DNA from: DATBVX01 sp963696675
GTDB taxonomy: Bacteria > Pseudomonadota > Gammaproteobacteria > Steroidobacterales > Steroidobacteraceae
Direction of reading: 5' to 3'
Length of the DNA: 64,000 nucleotides
NCBI GenBank assembly: GCA_963696675.1
Contig: CAVOLM010000014.1
Span: forward strand, 1-64,000
A model generated the notes under the pieces. That model worked only from the letters and a program-made list of their open reading frames with translations, was not told the DNA's origin and did no database searches. Position numbers and translations under genes: made by a program. Positions 1-17,840 of this stretch are shown here, piece by piece; the first letter of the stretch is position 1, and each line of letters opens with the position of its first letter.

Positions 1-2
1 CC

Positions 3-1187
3 GGCTATCATGCCAAAGAGTGCCAGAAGCTTTGGGAGGAAAGCGGGTTTATCACCCACCTGCCCGGCGCACTTGTCCTGTTGGCCCACGTTCTCCATGC
101 GCTCCATGAGGACGAGGTAAGCGCCCGACTTGTGGCAGAGGCTCGTCGCATCGGCTCCGAGATCGAGCAATCCTTTGGTGTCTGGATATCGTATTTGACC
201 GAAGCGTATTTCCATCTCGAGCGGGATGACGACGCGGCGGCGATCGCTCCCCTGAGAAAGGGCCTTAAGGTCGGTCGCGAAGTCGGGCTCTTCGGAGTAT
301 TGCCACGGCTGACGGTCATGTTCGAAAGGGTCTCCGCTAAAGCGCTCAACGAGGGGATCGAGGTCGATTACGTTAGGGAACTCATCCGGCGGAACCGGCT
401 TGCGCCGGACCCTGCGTATCCGGACCTGGAGCAGTGGCCCTGGGCTGTAAAGGTCTACACGCTGGGGCGGTTCGGACTCCTGGTGGATGACCGGCCCATC
501 GAGTTCGGCCGGAAGGTGCAGCAGAAGCCGCTGGCGCTTCTCAAGGCGCTGGTCGCTCTCGGTGGACGCGACGTGCCCGAGGGGCGGCTCGCCGAACTAC
601 TTTGGCCGGAAGCCGACGGAGACTTGGCCCATCAATCATTCGAGGTTGTTTTGAGCCGGTTGCGGAAACTCCTGGGAAACGAGGAGATCCTGGTGCTCAA
701 GGAGGGGCATCTTTCCCTCTCGAACCGGCAATGCTGGGTCGACGTCTGGGCCTTCGCGCGGTCCCTCGGGCAGGCGGAGAAGGCGAGGAAGGAGGGGAAG
801 GGGCCGGAGGCGATCCGCCTGTTTGAGAAGGCGCTATCTCTTTACAGAGGGACATTCCTTCTGTCCGAGGATATGACCTGCGCTGCTTCGCCGCGGGAGA
901 AGCTGCGGCGCGGATTCCTCCGTGCGGTCGTACTCCTCGGTCAGTGCTATGAGGACGGTGAGCGGTGGGGGGAGGCAGTCTCCTGCTACGGGAAAGGCAT
1001 TGAAGCGGACGACCTGGCCGAGGAGATGTACCGCCGGCTCATGGTCTGTCACATCCGGCAGGGGCGGGAGTCCGAAGCCCTATCCGTCTTTCGGTGCTGC
1101 CGGAAGACGTTGTCTTCGGTCCTCGGCGTGGATCCCTCCGCCGAAACCCGGGCCATCGCCGCCTCGCTCGGCCGGTCCCAAGGATAA
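3..1187 (+). CDS. BTAD-type transcriptional regulator, C-terminal part (5' partial)
   Basis: The frame is open from base 3, so the gene begins upstream of the window; the TTG at 81 is internal. The first 140 or so visible residues look like helical repeat (TPR/MalT-like) sequence. A winged-helix segment follows (about bases 445-720, starting near VKVYTLGRFGL), then a bacterial transcriptional activator domain of TPR-like helices to the end. This C-terminal wHTH-BTAD layout is seen in large regulators of the MalT/SARP type, often with an N-terminal ATPase that would lie outside the window. The target is unknown. It is the only intact gene in the first 3.4 kb. Confidence 0.8.
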   Translation, partial: GYHAKECQKLWEESGFITHLPGALVLLAHVLHALHEDEVSARLVAEARRIGSEIEQSFGVWISYLTEAYFHLERDDDAAAIAPLRKGLKVGREVGLFGVLPRLTVMFERVSAKALNEGIEVDYVRELIRRNRLAPDPAYPDLEQWPWAVKVYTLGRFGLLVDDRPIEFGRKVQQKPLALLKALVALGGRDVPEGRLAELLWPEADGDLAHQSFEVVLSRLRKLLGNEEILVLKEGHLSLSNRQCWVDVWAFARSLGQAEKARKEGKGPEAIRLFEKALSLYRGTFLLSEDMTCAASPREKLRRGFLRAVVLLGQCYEDGERWGEAVSCYGKGIEADDLAEEMYRRLMVCHIRQGRESEALSVFRCCRKTLSSVLGVDPSAETRAIAASLGRSQG

Positions 1188-1386
1188 TTTCCTCCCCCGC
1201 ACACCCCTGACCTTGGCAAGCCATTACTTGATATTTTACGTAGAGATACGCCCTTAATCCTCCTTCACCGTTTTTCTTCCGAATCGGTGGGTAATCCGTG
1301 AGTCGCCCTGCGTTACTTTGTTCACGCGTTGGACGACCGTGCCGGAGCCACCGCGTCCGCCGGTCAGCGACGCGAATGGGAGAGGC

Positions 1387-1553
1387 ATGGAAAGCTACGT
1401 GGTTCGCATCTATCGCTGGGACGGGAGAAGCCCCGCATTCTGATCGGGACGGCCGAGGTGGCGGGGACCGGGAGGAAGGTGGCTTTCTCGAATATCGAGG
1501 AGCTATGGGAAATCCTCAGGCGCCGGAAGTGCCGGGATATTTGCTCCCCGTAG
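1387..1553 (+). pseudogene. Small hypothetical protein, frameshifted
   Basis: An ATG at 1387, just after a GGGAGAGG ribosome-binding site, opens MESYVVRIYRWDGRSP and stops at a TGA at 1441. The adjacent frame continues as LIGTAEVAGTGRKVAFSNIEEL and ends at 1553. Joining the two frames near 1440 gives a plausible protein of about 55 residues of a kind I associate with Geobacter-like genomes (inference). A one-base shift in the GC-rich stretch explains the break, as either error or decay. Function unknown. Confidence 0.5.
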
Positions 1554-1677
1554 TCTCCCCGACGTCGTCTACGGAAGGAGGTGATGAGCGCGACGGCAAC
1601 GTCAGACCTCGAGGCATCCGCGGAGGGAGTGCGTGAAATCTAACCCACCTTTAGGCTTCGAAAGGAGGGAGATCAGG

Positions 1678-3097
1678 ATGAGAAAAATCCTTTTCACATA
1701 TCTCCCCACTTCATTGCTATTGGCGTTTCTGGCGATGATCCTTGTCTCGTGTGGAGGAGGAGATGACGGAAGTGCTTTGGGTACGACACCCACACCCACA
1801 AATTCCGTGTTCATCACGGTTACGGTTCCCGGAACTGTTGCGATTGCGTATTACGCATCCACAGGCATAGAAGCGGCGCGAAGTATTGCCAGCGGCACCC
1901 CGAAAACGTTCTCGCTGAGTGTGGCCCCGGGAGCCTATTATCTGATGTTCATCGCAAACGAGGGAACTCCCACCCAGAGGAGTTTTGCTTTCAAGAATGT
2001 AACAGGAGGGAATGTATTCACATTCAAAGAGAAAACGACTCTGGATCTCGGTGTTCTGGACTTCAATAACTTACACTTTCTTGGATCCGCAGTGCCCCTG
2101 ATCGATCCCATAACCGGGAATGGTAATGTTGCAGAAACCTTCATGCCCGAGGCAAGTTTCTCTCCGGGGCCTGGAGAGTGGACGGCAACAACCACGTTTG
2201 TGAACTCTACCTGCCCCGGACACTCTCCCGGGGCAACGGTCACGGAGAACGTGAAGATAGCCCACGGGTACGGCCTCGTCACTTATACGCCTGCTGGAAC
2301 GGCCGGGACGGCAGGTGGTGTCGCAAACGTGAATACGGCCATTCTCACCGGTTCCGGCAGTTCCTTGGTGACAGTTTATTTGACCATGCAGCCGGATGGT
2401 TCCCTTGTGGGAACGTATAGCAAAGTGGGATATGGAGGAGAGTGTTCTGAAGAAGGAACACTTACAGCGGTGCTAGGCGCCTCTTCCCCGCCCCCCCGCC
2501 GGCCGCCACGTTGACCGGTCTTTCCATCAACGGCCCGTCGTCGATGCCCGTCGTTGGTAGCCGCCACGTACACGGCGACTGCGAGCTGGAGCGACAATTC
2601 AACATCTACGGTTACACCAGTCTGGACTGTAAGTTCCATGGGCAGAGATCAGTACCGGCGGGGTGCTTTATTGTCCGGGAGGGGTCGCCCGCGATCAGTC
2701 GGTGGTGGTTTCGGCGACCTATTCCGCTGGGGGGATCACCGAGACGGCCACAATGGATGTGACCATCATCCATGCGTGCACGTTGCCGTTCACCGCACAG
2801 GAGCTGTCAGGGAAGGCATTTCTCGAAGTGAATTCCAACGCAGAGGGAGGGTATGTTTCCCGCCTCTATAAATTGAATGCTGATTTCTCACTCGAGCTGA
2901 CCAGTTATAAGAACTTTCCTGATACGAGTGGTTACGAAACCGGTACCTGGAGCAATGATCCCTATGGTATCCATTTGAATATCAGTGGCCGGGAGCCGTT
3001 TACGGTGCAACGCGTTGCCGAATCTTCTACGGGAATAACAATGTTGATCTACGGATGGACGGGACCGCCATCCGTGGTGATCTGGAATGAAATTTAA
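1678..3097 (+). pseudogene. Lipoprotein with Ig-like repeat, three frameshifts
   Basis: The start is the ATG at 1678, preceded by AGGAGG at 1663-1668, not the GTG at 1633. Residues 1-24 form a signal peptide with lipobox ILVSC, so the product should be a cell-surface lipoprotein. The frame stops at 2514 just after a run of seven C. The protein clearly continues as LTGLSINGPSSMP (frame from 2511), then ATYTATASWSDN (frame of 2554), then ISTGGVLYCPGG to the stop at 3097 (frame of 2663). The middle is a bacterial Ig-like (Big) repeat of a sort common in Geobacter surface proteins. Shifts lie at about 2490, 2555 and 2645; the first is at a homopolymer. Confidence 0.6.
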
Positions 3098-3168
3098 CCG
3101 GGATAAGAACTGAAACGCAATTGATGGAGCAGGCGTCCCAGGCCACAGGCGTCTATCCGGAGAGCAAA

Positions 3169-3202
3169 GGGGGCTGCCGTTTGCGGCCCCCTTTTTGTTT
3201 TT
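3169..3202 (+). terminator. Rho-independent terminator
   Basis: GGGGGCTGC and GCGGCCCCC pair as a 9-bp stem (one G-T pair) around a short loop, followed by TTTTTGTTTTT. It lies about 70 bases after the lipoprotein stop and terminates that plus-strand transcript. Confidence 0.85.
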
Positions 3203-3435
3203 GACTTCACCCTCATTCGGAGCATCGCAATGCTGCAGTAGCTCCCCGAAAATTACGCTTCTTTGCACAGGGTTTGGGGTCCACGCGGTTTGCCTTTTAA
3301 AATCAGTTGAGATGTAGAGCCGATTTTCACACCAAGATCGGCATGGACTGATCGCTGGAGGTGGGTCACAGGGACGCATTTAGTATTCGAGGCTGTCCAT
3401 CCTTTCCTGAAACCAGATCCGGACTGCCGGCGCGA
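3203..3435. other. Gene-free stretch ending at the first junction
   Basis: I see no credible coding sequence here. The GC content and character resemble the left piece. At about 3430-3435 the sequence becomes the interior of the truncated metallo-hydrolase gene of the gammaproteobacterial piece, so this stretch contains the join between two DNAs of different origin. Confidence 0.5.
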
Positions 3436-3787
3436 GGTCAATGGCCTTGAGCTGATCCGTCAGCGTTGTGCTCACCGTGAAGTGAATCCCATTGAAATCT
3501 GCGCCATCCTTGTTTTCCGCAATCTTGTCGCCGAGACCCGTGTCCCACAACAAGCTGCCCTTGGGGTGGCGAATCAGAAAGCAGGGCACTGCGAGTGCAC
3601 CGACCTTGCCGTCGTATTCGCCGGTATCGGAAAACATCGCCATGTCCTTGAACTCCGCGCGGCCGCAATCGAGGGCGTAGAGCCGCACCGCGGCGGCTTC
3701 GTTGGCGGAATAGGCAGGCGCTGTGAGCGCGCAGAGCACGAGGAACATCGGGAAGCGAAGGACGCACAACACAAAGCGGGACAGCAT
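3380..3787 (-). pseudogene. MBL-fold hydrolase (lactonase-like), 3' truncated at junction
   Basis: The start is the ATG at 3787, with AAGGAGG just upstream (3790-3798). Residues 1-27 are a signal peptide ending near PAYSA. The body (LYALDCGRAEFKDM, then PCFLIRHPKGSLLWDTG) matches the N-terminal part of secreted metallo-beta-lactamase-fold hydrolases of the N-acyl-homoserine-lactonase group. Homology ends near QLKAIDLAPA, just before the zinc-binding HxHxDH motif should appear. The last 15 or so residues to the stop at 3380 come from unrelated sequence. The gene is therefore cut at about 3430 and cannot encode an active enzyme here. It lies downstream of rpoC on the same strand. Confidence 0.65.
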
Positions 3788-3798
3788 GAGCCTCCTTC

Positions 3799-4013
3799 GG
3801 CGTTCGCCCGGAGCGACAACGGCGTCAAGCAGTACATCCCTGTCAGCTGACCCGGCCCGCACCTCCATGTGCGGCAGAACAGATCGCGCGATTACGTCCC
3901 TGTGAGCTGATCCGGCCCGCACGTCCGTGTGCGGCAGAAAGAGATCGTGCGATTACGTCCCTGTGGGCTGATCCAGCCCGCACATCCATGTGCGGGCGTT
4001 CGTCCGAAGCGAC
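3799..4013. repeat. Three tandem ~60-bp hairpin repeats downstream of rpoC
   Basis: Units begin at 3833, 3893 and 3954 with TAC(A/G)TCCCTGT(C/G) and each carries a GCAC...GTGCGG hairpin. The best is GCCCGCACA/TGTGCGGGC at 3976-3997 (9-bp stem, loop TCCA). A shorter piece (GCGTTCG(C/T)CCG(G/A)AGCGAC) flanks the array on both sides near 3799 and 3995. The array lies between the rpoC stop and the next gene, so it may terminate or process the rpoBC transcript. No U-run follows the stems. Confidence 0.7.
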
Positions 4014-4043
4014 TGCACGTTAAGTGCACTCGCTCCGTCGTCC

Positions 4044-8270
<4,227 letters not shown>

Positions 8271-8379
8271 GTATTCACCATCTTCGAGATTCCCGGTTGT
8301 CAGCGCCGGAAATCCCGGGCTACAGAATTTCTGAAATCGCTTGCACGAGCCACAGGTCTCGCGACCCGAGGCTTCGCGC

Positions 8380-12459
<4,080 letters not shown>

Positions 12460-12577
12460 TGCGAATAACCTCAATCAGTGCTGCGGCGAAATGCCGCACC
12501 AATAGCGACACGCCGGGCGGCGGAGATCCGCTGCCCGGCCAGCCGCGTCGTATGCGCGCCGTGGAAAGCCGCCATCC

Positions 12578-12961
12578 TTACTTGATGGCAACTTTGGCGC
12601 CGGCGTCTTCGAGCTTCTTCTTGATGGTTTCCGCGTCCGCTTTGGAAACGCCTTCCTTGACGGTCGAGGGCACGCCCTCGACGAGGTCCTTCGCTTCCTT
12701 GAGGCCGAGACCGGTGATCTCGCGAATGACCTTGATCACGCCCACCTTGTTGGCGCCAAACTCGCTCATGGTCACCGTGAACTCGGTCTGCTCCTCGGCG
12801 GCGGGAGCAGCAGCGCCGGCACCGCCGGCGGCGGCAGCCACCGCAACCGGGGCGGCGGCAGTGACGCCGAACTTCTTCTCCATGTCGGAGATGAGCTCGA
12901 CCACTTCCATGACGCTCATCTTGGAGATTGCGTCGAGAATGTCTTCTTTGCTGACAGCCAT
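12578..12961 (-). CDS. rplL: 50S ribosomal protein L7/L12
   Basis: 127 residues. An N-terminal dimerisation helix (MAVSKEDILDAISKM) is followed by an alanine/glycine-rich hinge (about residues 38-58) and the conserved C-terminal factor-binding domain (GLKEAKDLVEGVP). It forms the ribosomal stalk with L10 and recruits translation GTPases. It lies 48 bases after rplJ and about 120 bases before rpoB. Confidence 0.97.
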   Translation of the reverse strand: MAVSKEDILDAISKMSVMEVVELISDMEKKFGVTAAAPVAVAAAAGGAGAAAPAAEEQTEFTVTMSEFGANKVGVIKVIREITGLGLKEAKDLVEGVPSTVKEGVSKADAETIKKKLEDAGAKVAIK

Positions 12962-13009
12962 TTTGGTCTCCGGAAAAATTACTTCTGAGTTACCCGATAC
13001 GATGCGCGC

Positions 13010-13543
13010 TCAACCCGCCACCGCCTGCTTATGATCGCGAATGGCAGCGATGGTCCGCACCAGCTTCGCCTGCGGCTCGGCCAGCGTGCGCACGAACTTA
13101 GAGATGGGCGCCTTCATGAGGCCCATCAACTTGGCAAGTGCCTGTTCGCGAGTCGGCAGGCTGGCAACCTTTTCGATGTCTTTCGGTCCCAGCAGCTGGC
13201 CACCCAGCGAAACGAGCGTCGCCACCAGCTTCTCGTGATCCTTGGTGAACGCCTTGACGACGCGGGCGGCAGCGCCCGGATCATCCTTCGAGAACGCGAG
13301 CACCAGCGGGCCCTTCAGGGCCGGACTGATGCACTCGTACGGCGTGCCTGCGACGGCCTTGCGAGCCAGCGTGTTCTTGACCACACGCATGAAGACGCCT
13401 TGCGCACGCGCCTTCGCGCGCAGCTCGGTCATCTGCGCCACGGTGAGGCCGCGGTTTTCCGCGCCCACCACCGACAGCGCCTTCGCCGCCACCGCATTCA
13501 CTTCGGCAACGAGAGCTTTCTTGTCTTCAAGGTTCATCGGCAT
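13010..13543 (-). CDS. rplJ: 50S ribosomal protein L10
   Basis: 177 residues starting MPMNLEDKKALVAEVN, with the usual rRNA-binding N-terminal domain (MRVVKNTLARKAV) and a C-terminal helix that docks L7/L12 dimers. In proteobacteria L10, with L7/L12, represses its own mRNA by binding the leader upstream of rplJ. A matching leader is present here (separate entry), so autogenous control is likely. Confidence 0.97.
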   Translation of the reverse strand: MPMNLEDKKALVAEVNAVAAKALSVVGAENRGLTVAQMTELRAKARAQGVFMRVVKNTLARKAVAGTPYECISPALKGPLVLAFSKDDPGAAARVVKAFTKDHEKLVATLVSLGGQLLGPKDIEKVASLPTREQALAKLMGLMKAPISKFVRTLAEPQAKLVRTIAAIRDHKQAVAG

Positions 13544-13619
13544 GTGCTACTCCTGCTTGAAGATCCACCACCATCGGACGCTCTTCCCTGTGCGCCCGTC
13601 CTTTCTGGATGGTGACCTT

Positions 13620-13740
13620 CACCAGTGAACACTGATTCGGGTAACACCATCTGCGCAGGTCATCGTCATTAAGGGTCCGTTAGACCCACCTGCGGTCTTC
13701 GACGGCACCGGCGCCTCGCGGCACCGGCTTTCCATCAATC
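13620..13740 (-). promoter_or_regulatory. L10 leader-like autoregulatory mRNA region
   Basis: The 200-base gap between rplA and rplJ contains, on the minus strand, the CGCAGGT/ACCTGCG pairing (arms at 13688-13694 and 13654-13660). Around it are GAAGACCGCAGGTG and CCTGCGCAGATGGTG, which resemble the conserved core of gammaproteobacterial L10 leaders as I recall them. Its position directly upstream of rplJ fits. Boundaries are approximate. Confidence 0.6.
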
Positions 13741-13743
13741 GGC

Positions 13744-14436
13744 TTAAAGATTCAAACTCCCCTGATCGACAGACACACCGGGCCCCATCGTCGAGGACAC
13801 GGTGAGCTTCTTGAGATACACACCCTTCGAGGTCGAAGGCTTGTGCTTCTGCAGATCGTGCAGCAGCGCGACCAGGTTCTCCTTCAACTTCTGCGGCTCG
13901 AAACTCGCCTTGCCGATCGGGCAATGGACGATTCCGGCCTTGTCGACCCGGTAGCGTACCTGGCCAGCCTTTGCATTCCTGACCGCGCCAGCGACGTCCG
14001 GCGTCACCGTGCCCACTTTCGGGTTCGGCATCAGGCCACGGGGCCCAAGAATCTGGCCCAGCTGGCCGACGACCCGCATTGCATCCGGGCTTGCGATCAC
14101 GACGTCGAAATTGAGCTCCCCAGCCTTCACCTTGGCCGCGAGATCTTCCAGGCCGACGATGTCCGCGCCTGCCTCACGCGCAGCGTCGGCGTTCTTGCCG
14201 CCGGTGAACACCGCCACGCGAACGCTCTTGCCGATACCGTGCGGCATCACGGTCGAGCCCCGGACCTGCTGATCCGACTTGCTGGCATCAATACCGAGAT
14301 TCACTGCCGCGTCCACGGATTCGGCAAACTTTGCCTTGGCGAACTCCTGGACCAGCGCGATCGCTTCATCGATCGAATACTGTTTGCCCGGAACGAGCTT
14401 GGCCTTCCAGGCCTGAATACGCTTGGCTGCAGGCAT
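13744..14436 (-). CDS. rplA: 50S ribosomal protein L1
   Basis: 230 residues starting MPAAKRIQAWKAKL. The open frame runs further upstream, but this ATG at 14436 lies one base after the rplK stop and gives the family N-terminus. It carries the L1 signature (LGPRGLMPNPKVGTVT). It binds 23S rRNA at the mobile L1 stalk, and in E. coli it represses the rplK-rplA mRNA. Confidence 0.97.
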   Translation of the reverse strand: MPAAKRIQAWKAKLVPGKQYSIDEAIALVQEFAKAKFAESVDAAVNLGIDASKSDQQVRGSTVMPHGIGKSVRVAVFTGGKNADAAREAGADIVGLEDLAAKVKAGELNFDVVIASPDAMRVVGQLGQILGPRGLMPNPKVGTVTPDVAGAVRNAKAGQVRYRVDKAGIVHCPIGKASFEPQKLKENLVALLHDLQKHKPSTSKGVYLKKLTVSSTMGPGVSVDQGSLNL

Positions 14437-14437
14437 G

Positions 14438-14869
14438 TCAGACCCCCTCCACGTCGATGCCTGAGCTGCGGGCGCTGCCCGCGATGGTGCGCACCGCCGC
14501 GTCCAGGTCCGCCGCGGTGAGGTCTGGCATCTTGAGCTTGGCGATCTCTTCGAGCTGTTTGCGGGTGACTTTGCCGACTTTCGCCGTATTGGGTGTACCG
14601 CTGCCTTTTTCAATCCCCAGCGCCTTGCGCAGGAGCACCGAAGCCGGCGGCGTCTTGAGAATGAAGGTGAAGCTGCGGTCGGTGTACACCGTGATCACCA
14701 CGGGAGTCGGCAGCCCTTTTTCCAACTTCTGAGTCTGGGCGTTGAACGCCTTGCAGAACTCCATGATGTTCACGCCCTGCTGGCCGAGCGCCGGCCCGAC
14801 GGGCGGGCTGGGATTCGCCTGCCCTGCAGGAATCTGCAGTTTGATGTAGCCCTGAACCTTCTTAGCCAT
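14438..14869 (-). CDS. rplK: 50S ribosomal protein L11
   Basis: 143 residues with the conserved start MAKKVQGYIKLQIPAGQANP and the C-terminal rRNA-binding region (GTARSSGIDV-like end, here GSARSSGIDVEGV). L11 forms part of the GTPase-associated centre and is needed for RelA activation. It lies between nusG and rplA. Confidence 0.97.
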   Translation of the reverse strand: MAKKVQGYIKLQIPAGQANPSPPVGPALGQQGVNIMEFCKAFNAQTQKLEKGLPTPVVITVYTDRSFTFILKTPPASVLLRKALGIEKGSGTPNTAKVGKVTRKQLEEIAKLKMPDLTAADLDAAVRTIAGSARSSGIDVEGV

Positions 14870-14909
14870 GTGTCACCTGTTGCGGGTCCGAACGCCGTGA
14901 GGCTCCCCG

Positions 14910-15446
14910 TTACGCCTTTTCGACCTGACTGAAATCCAGCTCCACCGGCGTCGAGCGACCGAGGATCTGCACCGCCACCTGCAGGCGGTTCTTTTCGTAG
15001 TTCACCGATTCGACCACGCCATTGAAGTCGTTGAACGGACCGTCAGTGACGCGCACGACCTCACCGGGCTCGAACAACACCTTCGGACGCGGCTTGTCCA
15101 CGCCCTCTTCCACGCGGCGCAGAATCGACATCGCCTCCTTGTCCGTGATCGGCGCCGGCTTGTCGCTGGTGCCGCCGATGAAGCCAAGCACCTTCGGCAC
15201 TTCCTTCACCAGGTGCCAGGTGTCCTCATCCATTTCCATCTGCACCAGCACATAGCCGGGGAAGAACTTGCGGTCGCTCTTGCGCTTCTGACCGTCGCGC
15301 ATCTCGACCACTTCCTCGGTGGGCACCAGGATCTCGCCGAACTTAACGTCCAGCCCATGGCGCTTGATGCGCTCCTTGAGCGACTCGGCCACCTTGTGCT
15401 CGAAATTCGAGTACGCATGCACCACGTACCAGCGCAACGACATCAT
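14910..15446 (-). CDS. nusG: Transcription termination/antitermination factor NusG
   Basis: 178 residues. The start is MMSLRWYVVHAYSN; its ATG at 15446 overlaps the secE TGA by one base and has GGGGAG just upstream. An N-terminal NGN domain (to about 120) is followed by a KOW domain (PGEVVRVTDGPFNDFNGVVE). NusG links RNA polymerase to Rho and to ribosomes. Confidence 0.97.
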   Translation of the reverse strand: MMSLRWYVVHAYSNFEHKVAESLKERIKRHGLDVKFGEILVPTEEVVEMRDGQKRKSDRKFFPGYVLVQMEMDEDTWHLVKEVPKVLGFIGGTSDKPAPITDKEAMSILRRVEEGVDKPRPKVLFEPGEVVRVTDGPFNDFNGVVESVNYEKNRLQVAVQILGRSTPVELDFSQVEKA

Positions 15447-15823
15447 CAACTCCCCTGTCCTGTGAGCTGCTTCGTGATCCACGCGAGCAGGATGTCGAGC
15501 AGCCAGAAGAAAACTCCCGACACGATCACGAAGACGAACACCACGATCGTCGTCTGCACCGTTTCCTGCCGGTTCGGCCAGACCACCTTGCGCAGCTCAA
15601 CGCGCGCCGACTGGACGAACTGCGAGAAGTGGCGGCCGTACTGCGACTGCAGGGCGATCGCGGCACCGACGCCCAGCCCCACGAGCACGGCCAGCCAGCG
15701 AATCGCCGGTGACTGGTCGCTGAAGTAGTAGAAGGCCCCAAGACCGGCGACCACGACGACGATCCCCAGCGCAAGCTTGGCGACGTCGAGGGCGGTCGGC
15801 TCTGTTTCTACTTGTTCTGTCAT
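15446..15823 (-). CDS. secE: Protein translocase subunit SecE
   Basis: 125 residues with three predicted membrane segments (about 20-37, 45-62 and 88-115), the three-helix form typical of gammaproteobacteria. The conserved amphipathic stretch (ARVELRKVVWPNRQET) precedes the last helix. SecE clamps SecY in the translocon. Its stop codon overlaps the nusG start. Confidence 0.95.
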   Translation of the reverse strand: MTEQVETEPTALDVAKLALGIVVVVAGLGAFYYFSDQSPAIRWLAVLVGLGVGAAIALQSQYGRHFSQFVQSARVELRKVVWPNRQETVQTTIVVFVFVIVSGVFFWLLDILLAWITKQLTGQGS

Positions 15824-15842
15824 TTCACTTGAGAGTCGCGCA

Positions 15843-15918
15843 TGGCAGGCCAGGAGGGAATCGAACCCCCAACCTGCGGTTTTGGAGACCGCCGCTCTGC
15901 CAATTGAGCTACTGGCCT
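15843..15918 (-). tRNA. tRNA-Trp (CCA)
   Basis: A 76-base cloverleaf with acceptor AGGCCAG/CTGGCCT, anticodon CCA in loop CTCCAAA, T-loop TTCGATT and an encoded 3' CCA. It lies between tuf and secE, its classical gammaproteobacterial place. Confidence 0.96.
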
Positions 15919-15928
15919 ACAGGAAAAA

Positions 15929-17119
<1,191 letters not shown>

Positions 17120-17245
17120 AGCAGTAATCCTCTGCGCTGCAGTGTTAGTAACAGGCCACAGGCCTGGAGCTCGCGCCCCAAGCAGAAACCGAAAATCGCT
17201 TACCTTCTCGAACCTGAGGCCCCATGCCTGAGGCCGCTTTCTTCA

Positions 17246-17321
17246 TGGAGCCCACGACCGGAATCGAACCGGTGACCTCGTCCTTACCAAGGACGTGCTC
17301 TACCGACTGAGCTACGTGGGC
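17246..17321 (-). tRNA. tRNA-Thr (GGT)
   Basis: A 76-base cloverleaf with acceptor GCCCACG/CGTGGGC, anticodon GGT in loop TTGGTAA, T-loop TTCGATT and an encoded CCA. It is the third gene of the tRNA-Tyr/Gly/Thr-tuf transcript. Confidence 0.96.
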
Positions 17322-17363
17322 GTGGGACTCGCTCGTCAGGGCCCCACGCTCTCAGACTGATTT

Positions 17364-17437
<74 letters not shown>

Positions 17438-17499
17438 AGCGCAGCTCTCCACCCGATCACCCGGTCCGCTGCCGGCCTTCGCCACCCGCACCACTCGGC

Positions 17500-17585
17500 T
17501 GGTGGAGGGGGTAGGATTCGAACCTACGAAGGCATGAGCCGGCAGATTTACAGTCTGCTCCCGTTGGCCGCTTGGGTACCCCTCC
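17500..17585 (-). tRNA. tRNA-Tyr (GTA)
   Basis: An 86-base class II tRNA with a long variable arm, acceptor GGAGGGG/CCCCTCC, anticodon GTA in loop CTGTAAA, and an encoded CCA. It is the first gene of the tuf transcript. Confidence 0.96.
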
Positions 17586-17603
17586 GCGAAAAACGAGCCG
17601 CGT

Positions 17604-17632
17604 ATTCTGATTTCCAGCCTAGACCGTGTCAA
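17604..17632 (-). promoter_or_regulatory. Sigma-70 promoter of the tRNA-tuf transcript
   Basis: A perfect TTGACA (17632-17627) is separated by 17 bases from CAGAAT (17609-17604, 4/6). A GC-rich discriminator (ACGCGGC) follows, typical of stringently controlled stable-RNA promoters. It lies about 19 bases before tRNA-Tyr. Confidence 0.65.
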
Positions 17633-17840
17633 CGGGCATGAACGGTGCATGCACCCAAAGTACCCCCCGGACCCTCTCGCCTGACTCTTCTTATATAGGC
17701 ACAAGTTCAGCTGAACGGCCTTCGGAGCCCGGGTTAGAGCTCAAGCATCCGCACAGTCTGAGACAAATTCGAGCTGTCCCAGAGGCCTCGGAGGTTTACC
17801 ATCCGGTTTCTTTCGCTCAAGGCATGGGGAGGATTCAGTT

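Noticed and set aside
1584..1643. 19-codon ORF after an AAGGAGG site upstream of the lipoprotein
   Set aside because: The spacing to the ATG is only about two bases and there is nothing to support translation or conservation.
3380..3922. Longer version of the MBL gene starting at 3922
   Set aside because: Its first 45 residues are a translation of the tandem hairpin repeats; the ATG at 3787 has a proper ribosome-binding site and a signal peptide.
3833..4013. Tandem repeats considered as a CRISPR array
   Set aside because: Units are contiguous, about 60 bp, with no unique spacers and no cas genes nearby.
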